Source: JBAPRR01 sp049281195
Lineage (GTDB): Bacteria; Actinomycetota; Acidimicrobiia; Acidimicrobiales; CAVXTF01
DNA length: 13,607 bases
Assembly: GCA_049281195.1 (NCBI GenBank)
Contig: JBAPRR010000215.1
Location: 1 to 13,607 of the forward strand
Direction: 5' to 3'
Shown: one piece after another, positions 1-6,998 of the stretch
How the letters are laid out: each line of letters begins with the position of its first letter
How positions within the stretch are numbered: position 1 is the stretch's first letter
The notes under the pieces: generated by a model
Databases searched by the model: none
What the model saw: only the letters and a program-made list of their open reading frames with translations
Told to the model about the DNA's origin: nothing
Made by a program: the position numbers and the translations under genes

Positions 1-916
1 ACCTCAAGCTCCGTGGCTCACCAATTCACTTGGTGGAGTGGTGGAGTCACTCACCGACATCCCGCCAGGAGTGGTGAACGTCCTATCGTCCGGGTCGTCC
101 GATGTCGGCGAGATCCTGGTAACCGACCCGATGGTCGACATGGTCAGCTTCACCGGTTCGACGCAGACGGGACGTAGGGTGATGGCCGCCGCGAGCGAAA
201 CGGTAAAGAAGGTATTTCTCGAGCTCGGGGGCAAATCGGCCTTCATCATGCTCGACGATGCAGATCTAGAGCTCGCGTCGCTGGTGGCCGGATTCACCGT
301 CTGCTCACACGCGGGGCAGGGCTGCGCCATCACGACGAGGCTCCTGGTACCGGAATCCAAGTACGCCGACGCCATAGACCTGTTGAGTGACGTCGTGAAA
401 AAGGTCCCTGTCGGTGACCCAAGGGATCCTTCGATGATGATGGGACCTCTGATCAGCGCGTCACAGCACGAACGAGTCAACGGATACGTGACGGGTGCCG
501 TCGCCCAAGGGGCGCGGATCGCCACAGGCGGAGGGCGGCCCGAGCACCTGCCTACCGGCTACTTCTTCGAGCCCACGGTCCTCGTCGACGTGGACCCCAA
601 CTCTGTCGTCGCTCGCGAAGAGATCTTCGGACCAGTTCTGGTTGTGCTCCCGTTCAAGGACGACGACGACGCGGTGGACATCGCGAACAACTCGATCTTC
701 GGATTGTCCGGCGCCGTGCACAGCTCGGATCTCGAACGAGCCACGGGCGTGGCGCGGCGCCTTCGCACCGGTACTGTGAGCATCAACGGGGGCGTCTACT
801 ACGGTCCTGACGCCCCGTTCGGCGGCTTCAAGCAGTCCGGCGTGGGGCGAGAGATGGGAGTCGCCGGGTTCGAGGAGTACCTGGAGCTGAAGACGCTCGC
901 CACACCGGCCGCCTGA
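1..916 (+). CDS. Aldehyde dehydrogenase (NAD(P)-dependent), 5'-truncated by the window edge
   Basis: Oxidises an aldehyde to the carboxylic acid with NAD(P)+ in the cytoplasm. The reading frame is open from base 2, with no start codon needed inside the window, so the gene begins upstream. About 305 residues are present against a family norm of about 480-500, so roughly the first 180 are missing. Visible family hallmarks are the GSTQTG nucleotide-binding turn (near 155-172), the catalytic-base motif LELGGK with its Glu at 221-223, the nucleophile motif GQGCAI with Cys at 323-325, and the EEIFGPV motif near 619-639. All catalytic residues in the visible part are intact. The stop codon lies 30 bases before the CoA-transferase start, so the two are probably co-transcribed. 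The natural aldehyde is unknown; oxidation of an alcohol-derived aldehyde before CoA activation is an inference. Confidence 0.93.
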   Translation, partial: PQAPWLTNSLGGVVESLTDIPPGVVNVLSSGSSDVGEILVTDPMVDMVSFTGSTQTGRRVMAAASETVKKVFLELGGKSAFIMLDDADLELASLVAGFTVCSHAGQGCAITTRLLVPESKYADAIDLLSDVVKKVPVGDPRDPSMMMGPLISASQHERVNGYVTGAVAQGARIATGGGRPEHLPTGYFFEPTVLVDVDPNSVVAREEIFGPVLVVLPFKDDDDAVDIANNSIFGLSGAVHSSDLERATGVARRLRTGTVSINGGVYYGPDAPFGGFKQSGVGREMGVAGFEEYLELKTLATPAA

Positions 917-946
917 CAGAAAGCGGCCCCGGAGGAAGGAAGTTCG

Positions 947-2167
947 ATGCGCAAGCCCATGGAGGGAGTCCGCGTCCTCGAGGTGGCGATGTGGGGATTC
1001 GTAACCTCCGCCGGCGCCGTTCTGTGCGACTGGGGCGCGGACGTGTTGAAGGTCGAGCATCCAGTTACAGGCGATCCCCAGCGTGGACTCCGCAGAACCG
1101 GTCCTTTCACTGTCGAGGGGAACGTGAACCCGAACTTCGAGCACCCCAACCGCGGGAAGCGCAGTATCGGACTCGATATCGCCACTGACGCAGGGCGCGA
1201 GGTGCTCTACGACCTGGTCCGACAGTCCGACGTGTTCCTCACCAGTCTGCTGCCGAACAGTAGAAAGCGGTTCATGATCGAAGTGGACCACATCCGCGAC
1301 GTGAAGCCGGACATCATCTATGCGCGCGGCAGCGCGCTGGGTCCCCGTGGGGCAGAAGCCGACCGCGGTGGCTACGACATGACCGCCTTCTGGAGCAGGG
1401 GCGCGACGGCAGCCAGCCTGACCCCGCCCGACATCGTGGGCATAATCCCTCCGCCCGCGCCTGCATACGGTGACACGATCAGTGGAACCAACCTGGCCGG
1501 AGGGATTGCCGCCGCCCTGTTCGCAAGGGAGAGGACCGGGGAGGGGTCGGTCGTCGACGTCTCGCTTCTCGGAAGCGGGGTTTGGGCCATGGGGATGGCG
1601 ATCGACCAGTCGCTGTTGGTAAAGCGAGCCTGGCAAACGGCGCCTACGGGGTCGACCACCTCCATCAACCCTTTGTCAGGGCTCTACACCACATCCGACG
1701 GACGCTATCTCTCTCTCGTCATGCTCCAACCGACCAAGTACTGGTCAGATGTCTGCTATCACCTCGACCGTCCCGATCTCGCTGAAGACCCCCGATTCAC
1801 CACCGACGAAGGGATCGACGCAAACTCGGAGATCGCCACCACCATGCTTCGCGAAGCGATCTCGTCTCAGCCCCTGTCGTACTGGACCAAAAAGTTCGCC
1901 ACCCTAAAGGGACCATGGGCTCCTGTGCAGGACACGCTCCAGGTGTGTGAGGACCCACAGGTCCGTGGGAACGACTACATCACGAAGGTCGTAGCAGTTG
2001 ACGGATCCGAGTTCGAGCTCGTGACGAACCCGGTTCAGTTCGATGAACAGCCACCCGAGCTACGTCCGGCCCCCGGGTTCGCACAGCAGACAGACGAGGT
2101 ATTGCAGGACCTCGGGCTCGATTGGGACCGGATAATGGCCCTCAAGGTGGAGGGCGTCGTCACCTGA
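947..2167 (+). CDS. Class III CoA-transferase (CaiB/BaiF family)
   Basis: Transfers CoA between acyl-CoA and a free acid through an aspartyl-CoA intermediate, as in formyl-CoA transferase and CaiB. The 406-residue length is normal for the family. The N-terminal Rossmann-like part shows a GVRVLEVA opening and an LCDWGADVLKVEHP stretch (about 27-39). The family's nucleophilic Asp is best placed at Asp176 in the sequence GDTISG, followed by a Gly/Ala-rich helix and ARERTGEGSVVDVSLL (about 193-208), all typical. The ATG at 947 is preceded by the strong Shine-Dalgarno sequence GGAGGAAG (931-938) at good spacing. It follows the aldehyde dehydrogenase by 30 bases on the same strand. The donor and acceptor cannot be read from sequence; BaiF/CaiB members also include racemases such as AMACR, so racemase activity is an alternative. 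Confidence 0.93.
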   Translation: MRKPMEGVRVLEVAMWGFVTSAGAVLCDWGADVLKVEHPVTGDPQRGLRRTGPFTVEGNVNPNFEHPNRGKRSIGLDIATDAGREVLYDLVRQSDVFLTSLLPNSRKRFMIEVDHIRDVKPDIIYARGSALGPRGAEADRGGYDMTAFWSRGATAASLTPPDIVGIIPPPAPAYGDTISGTNLAGGIAAALFARERTGEGSVVDVSLLGSGVWAMGMAIDQSLLVKRAWQTAPTGSTTSINPLSGLYTTSDGRYLSLVMLQPTKYWSDVCYHLDRPDLAEDPRFTTDEGIDANSEIATTMLREAISSQPLSYWTKKFATLKGPWAPVQDTLQVCEDPQVRGNDYITKVVAVDGSEFELVTNPVQFDEQPPELRPAPGFAQQTDEVLQDLGLDWDRIMALKVEGVVT

Positions 2168-2184
2168 GGCGAAGAACGCCTTAG
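2164..2184. terminator. Hairpin between convergent genes, possible bidirectional terminator
   Basis: The arms CTGAGGCG (2164-2171) and CGCCTTAG (2177-2184) pair over eight positions, one of them a G-U wobble in plus-strand RNA, around the loop AAGAA. The left arm contains the TGA of the CoA-transferase, and the right arm ends directly before the stop codon of the converging amidohydrolase. No T-rich tract follows on either side, so classical intrinsic termination would be weak; U-tract-poor hairpins are common in high-GC actinobacteria. The structure is seen in the sequence; its function as a terminator is inferred. Confidence 0.5.
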
Positions 2185-3489
2185 TCAGCCCTGACCCTTG
2201 GACATCGCCATCGCACGCTCCGCACGCGCCCGGAATCCGGCAAGCTTTTCGTCAGGCGTCCTGATCCGTGTGCTGCGGGACTTGACCGACACGTCGTGTC
2301 CGCTCGCCTGGCGCCTGAGCGCTCCCACGGTCGCTTCCGTCTTCTCCACATGAGTGAACGGATCGAACGAGAACCATCTCATGGCGTTTTCGTGGGTGAT
2401 CTTGCGCACATCCGCGTCAGGCACGGAGTTCGCGCTGAACACGGCATTCAGCTCCTCGGGGGCACTCGGCCACATCGAGTCACTGTGCGGATAGTCGGCC
2501 TCCCAGCAGATGTTGTCGATGCCAATCCGGTTGCGCATCTCGACACCGACGGAATCGCTTATGAAGCAGGTCAGGAAGTGCTCGCGGAACACGTCGCTCG
2601 GTAGGCGGCCGCCGAAGTCCTGAAGCGTCCAGGTGTGGTGCATCTCATACGTGCGGTCGAGACGCTCCAAGAAGTACGGGACCCATCCGGTTCCGCCTTC
2701 CGACAGGGCAACTCTGATGTCCGGGTACTTCTTCAGCACCCGGGACCATAGAAGGTCGGCCGCCGCGGATTGGATGTTCATCGGCTGCAACGTGATCATG
2801 ACGTCGGGTGGAGAGTCGACTGCCGGGATCGCCAGCCTTCCCGATGACCCGAGGTGAATCGCGAGAACCGTGGCGGTGTCGCAACATGCCTGCCAGACCG
2901 GATCCCAGTACTCGTCGTGGAAACTCGGATAGCCGAGTGCGGCGGGGTTCTCCGTGAAGCTCAACGAATGACACCCCTTCTCTGCGACCCTCCGGACTTC
3001 GTCCGCTGTGAGCTGCGGATCCCAGATCGCCGGCACTGCCATCGGGATGAACCGGCCCGGGTATGCACCGCACCACCCGTCGATATGCCAGTCGTTGTAG
3101 GCGCGCACCAATGCGAGCGACAATTCGACGTCGGCTGTGGCGAACAGGCGCGCAGTGAACGTCGGGAACGACGGAAAGTTCATCGATGCCAGCACGCCAC
3201 CGGCGTTCATGTCCTTCACGCGTTCGTGGACGTCATAGCAGCCAGGTCTGACCTCGTCGAGGCTCTGCGGCTCGAGGCCGTACTCCTCTTTGGGCCTTCC
3301 CGCCACCGCATTGAGCGCGGCGGTCTCGATGACGACCTCGCCGAACTTCCACACGTCGGAACCTTCCGGAGTTCGCACCAACTTCGGCGCTCGTTCCTGA
3401 TACTTCGAAGGAAGATGGTCCAAGAAGACGTCCGGCGGTTCGATCAGGTGATCGTCGACGCTGACCAGGATCAAATCATCGACTTGCAT
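2185..3489 (-). CDS. Amidohydrolase family 2 protein (TIM-barrel metal-dependent hydrolase/decarboxylase)
   Basis: A 434-residue protein of the amidohydrolase-2 superfamily branch (ACMSD/4-oxalomesaconate hydratase relatives), whose members hydrolyse, hydrate or decarboxylate small carboxylates. Visible landmarks are the N-terminal SVDDHLIEPPDVF motif (about 10-22, with metal-site candidates Asp12 and His14), a central His in AIHLGSSG (His212), SEGGTGWVPYFLERLDR (about 263-279), and the C-terminal active-site segment EADYPHSDS (Asp332, His335). The last 50 residues are basic and poorly conserved in appearance. The start at 3489 has AGGGG (3497-3501 on the plus strand) seven bases upstream. 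It is transcribed divergently from the second amidohydrolase and converges on the CoA-transferase. Many actinobacterial proteins with this same motif set sit in catabolic islands with no assigned substrate, so none is claimed here. Confidence 0.9.
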   Translation of the reverse strand: MQVDDLILVSVDDHLIEPPDVFLDHLPSKYQERAPKLVRTPEGSDVWKFGEVVIETAALNAVAGRPKEEYGLEPQSLDEVRPGCYDVHERVKDMNAGGVLASMNFPSFPTFTARLFATADVELSLALVRAYNDWHIDGWCGAYPGRFIPMAVPAIWDPQLTADEVRRVAEKGCHSLSFTENPAALGYPSFHDEYWDPVWQACCDTATVLAIHLGSSGRLAIPAVDSPPDVMITLQPMNIQSAAADLLWSRVLKKYPDIRVALSEGGTGWVPYFLERLDRTYEMHHTWTLQDFGGRLPSDVFREHFLTCFISDSVGVEMRNRIGIDNICWEADYPHSDSMWPSAPEELNAVFSANSVPDADVRKITHENAMRWFSFDPFTHVEKTEATVGALRRQASGHDVSVKSRSTRIRTPDEKLAGFRARAERAMAMSKGQG

Positions 3490-3501
3490 AAGTCGTCCCC
3501 T

Positions 3502-3539
3502 ATGAGAATGGCGCTATCGTTTCGGTAGAGCCATCTTAT
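3502..3539. promoter_or_regulatory. Operator-like inverted repeat in the divergent promoter of the two amidohydrolase genes
   Basis: The 75-base gap between divergent starts at 3489 and 3565 holds the arms ATGGCGCTATCG (3508-3519) and CGGTAGAGCCAT (3523-3534), which match at 10 of 12 positions around TTT. Outer sequences ATGAGAATGGC (3502-3512) and GCCATCTTAT (3530-3539) extend the symmetry imperfectly. A further pair GCTATCG (3513-3519) and CGATAGC (3544-3550) is also inverted. Length and position suit a dimeric repressor such as a TetR-family protein controlling both genes, but no regulator gene is in the window. The half-site ATGAGAA(T/C)GGC recurs at 10817-10827. Confidence 0.5.
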
Positions 3540-3564
3540 CCATCGATAGCCCAAGGGAGCCAGA

Positions 3565-4824
3565 ATGGCCCGCTCGCGGACCCCGGGACCGCCGATCCAC
3601 CTTTTGAGCGCCCGCTTCCTCGATATCGACAAGGGGGAGATCACAGAGCCGGGGAGCCTGCTGATCGAAGGCGAGCGCATCCTCGAGGTGTCCCCTGATC
3701 GGGTGCCCGCGGGTACAGAGATCGTGGTCCTCGGCGACATGACCCTGCTTCCCGGGCTGATGGACATGGAAGTGAACCTGCTCCTCGGTGGACCTGACCA
3801 CACGAGCCCGCTCAATCCGGTACAGGACGACCCAGCCCTTCGCACCCTGCGCGCAGTTGCCAATGCCCGACGGACCTTGCGCGCCGGTTTCACGACTGTC
3901 AGAAACCTGGGATTGTTCGTCCAGACAGGCGGCCTCCTGCTCGACGTCGCTCTAAAGAAGGCGATCGACTTCGGCTGGATCGAAGGACCGCGCATCGTGC
4001 CCGCGGGACACGCGATCACACCCACCGGTGGCCACTTGGACCCCACCATGTTCCAGGCCCTCGCGCCGCACATCATGCCCTTGACGGTCGAAGAGGGCAT
4101 CGCCAACGGGGTGAGCGAAGTAAGAAGAGCGGTGCGTTATCAGATCAAGTACGGAGCCGAACTGATAAAGGTCTGCGTGTCGGGCGGGATCATGTCGCAT
4201 ACGGGACCAGCGGGAGCGCAGCAGTACTCAGATGAGGAGCTCCGCGCCATCGTCGACGAGGCACACCGCAGAGGGCTCAGGGTCGCCGCGCATGCGCACG
4301 GCGACGACGGCATCCGCGCCGCCATCGAAGCCGGTATCGACTGCATCGAGCACGGGTCACTCATGAGCGACGACACCCTCGAACTGCTCGTCAACACCGG
4401 CACGTTCCTTGTGCCGACCACATACCTGGCGGACGGGATGGACGTCTCGAGAGCGGCCCCGGAGCTTCAGGCCAAAGCTGCCGATGTCTTTCCCCGTGCC
4501 AAAGAGACGATCAGCAAAGCCATAGCACGTGGAGCCCGCATCGCGTGCGGAACAGATGCGCCCGCTATCCCTCACGGCCGCAATGCCAGAGAGCTCATTG
4601 CACTTGTCGACCGGGGGATGAAGCCCATCGACGCGATACGAGCGGCAACGACGGTGTCGGCCGAATTGATCGACGCCGACGACCGAGGCCGCGTGATCCC
4701 CGGCATGCTCGCCGATGTGATTGCGGTGCAAGGAGATCCGCTCGCCGACATCCGGGCCACGGAGAATGTGCGGTTCGTGATGAAGGGTGGCCAAATCCAC
4801 CGTCACGACGAGGCACCCTGGTGA
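3565..4824 (+). CDS. Imidazolonepropionase-like amidohydrolase lacking the N-terminal HxH metal motif
   Basis: A 419-residue protein of the amidohydrolase superfamily, closest in motif pattern to imidazolonepropionase-like enzymes and Arg/Lys-type dipeptidases that cut C-N bonds with a binuclear metal centre. An N-terminal beta-sandwich stretch (about 10-60) precedes the barrel. The bridging-Lys region ELIKVCVSGG (Lys202), AAHAHGDDGI (His243, His245), CIEHGSLM (His263) and ACGTDAP (Asp331) are all present. In contrast the first metal motif, normally DxHxH after LPGL, reads MDMEVN, with Glu69 and Asn71 at the His positions. Each change needs at least one non-silent base change inside an otherwise clean frame, so a read error is unlikely. 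The ATG at 3565 has AAGGGAG upstream. It leads a plus-strand run with the acyl-CoA dehydrogenases, 59 bases ahead of the first. It may bind one metal only, use Glu69 as a ligand, or be non-hydrolytic. Confidence 0.88.
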   Translation: MARSRTPGPPIHLLSARFLDIDKGEITEPGSLLIEGERILEVSPDRVPAGTEIVVLGDMTLLPGLMDMEVNLLLGGPDHTSPLNPVQDDPALRTLRAVANARRTLRAGFTTVRNLGLFVQTGGLLLDVALKKAIDFGWIEGPRIVPAGHAITPTGGHLDPTMFQALAPHIMPLTVEEGIANGVSEVRRAVRYQIKYGAELIKVCVSGGIMSHTGPAGAQQYSDEELRAIVDEAHRRGLRVAAHAHGDDGIRAAIEAGIDCIEHGSLMSDDTLELLVNTGTFLVPTTYLADGMDVSRAAPELQAKAADVFPRAKETISKAIARGARIACGTDAPAIPHGRNARELIALVDRGMKPIDAIRAATTVSAELIDADDRGRVIPGMLADVIAVQGDPLADIRATENVRFVMKGGQIHRHDEAPW

Positions 4825-4883
4825 CACTTGGGCACGGGTGGTCGAAAACCTCCGGCCGGGCTCGGTAGGCGACACCAGGGGCG

Positions 4884-6014
4884 ATGGAGCTCGACGACTT
4901 CCGCTCATCGGTCGACCGGTGGCTCGAACTGAACGCGGAGCTGCTTTCGCCCGATCATTCGGGTTTCGGATCTCTCGACGAGCAGATGGTCCAGCTTTCG
5001 AAGACAAGACGCCTTGCTTACGACGCCGGCTGGATGCGCTACGGATGGCCGGAACGTGTCGGAGGACTGGGGGGCTCACCGCTTCACCGTGCGTATCTCG
5101 GAGAGGCGCTGGCTTCACGCGACCTCATCGATCCAGGTCTCTATTCGCTCGTCGAGGTGCTCGCGCCGACGATGATCGATTACGCGCGCCCGGAGCTCGC
5201 TGCCGCGATGGTCCCACGACTATTGCGCGGCGACGAAACATGGTGCCAGGGATTCTCCGAGCCGGACACCGGAAGCAATCTTGCAGCCCTGACGTGTCGA
5301 GCCGAGGCGACCGACGACGGATGGCGGGTCACAGGCCAGAAGGTGTGGACGAGCCTTGCCCAGTACGCCGATCGCTGCGTTCTTTTGACGCGGACAGGCA
5401 CAACTGAGTCCAGGCACCGCGGGATCACCGCCTTGTTCGTCGACATGACGACTCCGGGAATCAGCGTCAGGCCACTCGAGACGATGCACGGGGTCGAGGA
5501 GTTCTCCGAGGTCTTCTTCGACGATGTGAGAGTGCCGTTCGACCGCACTCTCGGCGAAGTCGATCACGGCTGGTCGGTGGCGATGGACCTCCTTCCCTAC
5601 GAACGCAGCACCGCCCTGTGGTATCGGGGGGCGTTCCTGTACCGGCGCCTGGAGCAACTGTTGAACGATGCTGCGGTCGGTGTGCTTGCCGCCGACGATG
5701 TCGGCGAAGTGTTCGAAGATCTGTATGCGCTGCGCGCTCGCTCCCGAATGACCCTTTACCGCCTGGATGCCGGTGAGCAACTCGGGCCCGAGACCTCGGT
5801 GGACAAGGTTCTGTTGGCGTCGACCGAACAGGCGCTGTTCGACCTGGTGCCGAATGCACTCCCACACGACCTGTTGTGCGGCGATGACGAGGTCTCGGAG
5901 GGTTGGCGGGCGCAATTCCTCTACTCACGCGCGGCCACGATCTACGGCGGAAGCTCGGAGATCCAACGCAACATCATTGCCAAGCGCCTTCTCGATCTTG
6001 GCGACGATCGCTGA
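4884..6014 (+). CDS. Acyl-CoA dehydrogenase, catalytic-type subunit (FadE-like)
   Basis: FAD-dependent alpha,beta-dehydrogenation of an acyl-CoA. The 376 residues cover the whole fold: N-terminal helical domain, the FAD/substrate motif GFSEPDTGSN (about 123-132), VTGQKVWTS (about 149-157), and the C-terminal YGGSSEIQRNIIAKRLL (about 354-370). The usual C-terminal catalytic Glu of MCAD-type enzymes is replaced by Gly (GGS at 355-357). A Glu is instead present at position 240 in LLPYERS, the place used in long-chain and isovaleryl-CoA dehydrogenases and in mycobacterial steroid side-chain enzymes. The R-x-x-F-G motif in the C-terminal helical domain is not evident here but is in the next gene. 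The ATG at 4884 has only a weak AGGGG upstream; an in-frame stop at 4866-4868 rules out a longer start. The stop overlaps the next start. Substrate unknown. Confidence 0.93.
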   Translation: MELDDFRSSVDRWLELNAELLSPDHSGFGSLDEQMVQLSKTRRLAYDAGWMRYGWPERVGGLGGSPLHRAYLGEALASRDLIDPGLYSLVEVLAPTMIDYARPELAAAMVPRLLRGDETWCQGFSEPDTGSNLAALTCRAEATDDGWRVTGQKVWTSLAQYADRCVLLTRTGTTESRHRGITALFVDMTTPGISVRPLETMHGVEEFSEVFFDDVRVPFDRTLGEVDHGWSVAMDLLPYERSTALWYRGAFLYRRLEQLLNDAAVGVLAADDVGEVFEDLYALRARSRMTLYRLDAGEQLGPETSVDKVLLASTEQALFDLVPNALPHDLLCGDDEVSEGWRAQFLYSRAATIYGGSSEIQRNIIAKRLLDLGDDR

Positions 6015-6976
6015 TGGACCTAGAAGAACTGGCGCTCTTCGAACAGAGCGTCCGGCGTGCCGCGGCCACGGGTGCGGGTGACGATCTCGACAGGGCCCTT
6101 TTTGAGCTCGGCTGGGCTGACGCCCTGGCAGATGACCCACGAAGCGCAATCTCGGTGGTCTTCGAGACCCAGGGAGAGCTGAACGCCACGTCGTCAGCGA
6201 TCGAGGATGTCATCATGAGGGAGTTGCGGCTGGAAGACGCACTCGGTCGAGCGCTCGTGCTTCCCTCGCTTACCCTCGGCGATCCGCCCGGAGTGATCGA
6301 GCGCGGCCGGGTGACGGTGCGGGGCATCGCAACAAGAGCGTTGCTCCGATGTGACACGGTGGCGGTACCGGCCATTGCCGGTCACGTGAACGTCGTAGCC
6401 CTGATAGAACCCGCCGCCCTCGAGCGACGCCCGGTCAAAGGTATCGATCCGGCTTCCGGACTGTACGAAGTCAGTGCACACTCGGTGGGTACAGGCGAAG
6501 GGATGCCGTTCAACTCCGTGGATTGGGAAGCAGCCCTGGCCAAGGGACGCCTCGCCATTTCTCACGAGCTCGTCGGCGTCCAGAGACAGATGTTGCGCCT
6601 GGCGCGCGACCACGCCACGGGACGGATCCAGTTCGGGCGGCCCATCTCGGCGTTCCAGGCAGTGAGACATCGTCTGTCAGAGAGCTTGGTAGCTGTGGAA
6701 TCAGCCCACGCCGCGCTGGGCGCGGCGTGGGACCATCCCTCTCAGTTCACCGCCTCGGTGGCCAAGGCGATCGCCGGCCGGAACTCGAAGACGGTCGTTC
6801 GGCACTGTCAACAGGTGTTGGCCGGCGTCGGGTTTACCGCTTCACACCCGTTCCATCGCTACCTCAGGCGGAGCCTCGTACTCGACGGTCTGCTAGGCAG
6901 CAGCAGGGTTCTTTCGAGGCAGATCGGCGAAGAGCTCCTCCGGACCCGACGGTTGCCGGGTGCGCTACCGCTTTGA
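6014..6976 (+). CDS. Acyl-CoA dehydrogenase-like partner subunit, probably non-catalytic
   Basis: A 320-residue divergent acyl-CoA dehydrogenase. The C-terminal helical domain is clear: ARDHATGRIQFGRPISAFQ (about 197-215) carries the R-x-QFG motif that contributes to FAD binding, and CQQVLAGVGFTASHPFHRY (about 265-283) follows. The N-terminal and middle domains are short and poorly conserved, the SEPDxGSD-type segment is missing, and neither catalytic-Glu position is filled (AKGRLAIS and LDGLLGSSR occur there). It starts at the ATG that shares its A with the TGA of the preceding gene (TGATG, 6012-6016), implying translational coupling and fixed stoichiometry. This matches the known alpha2beta2 mycobacterial FadE pairs (FadE26/27, FadE28/29, FadE31/32 type), where each partner supplies half of the FAD site. 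The frame stays open back to 5903, but a longer start would run deep into the previous gene. Confidence 0.87.
   Translation: MDLEELALFEQSVRRAAATGAGDDLDRALFELGWADALADDPRSAISVVFETQGELNATSSAIEDVIMRELRLEDALGRALVLPSLTLGDPPGVIERGRVTVRGIATRALLRCDTVAVPAIAGHVNVVALIEPAALERRPVKGIDPASGLYEVSAHSVGTGEGMPFNSVDWEAALAKGRLAISHELVGVQRQMLRLARDHATGRIQFGRPISAFQAVRHRLSESLVAVESAHAALGAAWDHPSQFTASVAKAIAGRNSKTVVRHCQQVLAGVGFTASHPFHRYLRRSLVLDGLLGSSRVLSRQIGEELLRTRRLPGALPL
6705..6731. repeat. Perfect 12-bp inverted repeat inside the partner-subunit gene
   Basis: CCCACGCCGCGC (6705-6716) and GCGCGGCGTGGG (6720-6731) are exact reverse complements around the loop TGG. It lies fully inside coding sequence, over residues around AHAALGAAWD, in an Ala-rich helix. 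In RNA it would be a very stable GC hairpin. It may be a chance product of GC-rich Ala codons, or it may slow translation or polarise transcription; nothing in the sequence decides. Confidence 0.7.
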
Positions 6977-6998
6977 AGAAGCAGACAAGAGGATTGAC

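Noticed and set aside
461..1636. Long antisense open frame of 391 codons
   Set aside because: It lies opposite the ALDH and CoA-transferase genes, which have clear catalytic motifs. Its translation is rich in Arg, Gly, His and Pro with no recognisable domain, as expected for a shadow frame in GC-rich DNA.
2369..2382. Another GAGAACCATCTCAT-like inverted motif
   Set aside because: It lies well inside a coding region with a short imperfect symmetry and a different centre, consistent with chance.
2854..3528. Open frame of 224 codons on the plus strand
   Set aside because: It is fully opposite the amidohydrolase-2 gene, has no domain-like sequence and would end within the divergent promoter region.
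4357..5118. Antisense open frame of 253 codons across a gene junction
   Set aside because: It covers parts of two well-supported genes on the other strand and shows low-complexity Arg/Ser/Pro composition.
5903..6013. Upstream extension of the partner acyl-CoA dehydrogenase
   Set aside because: The extra residues come from another frame of the preceding gene's conserved C-terminus. The ATG in the TGATG overlap is the natural coupled start.
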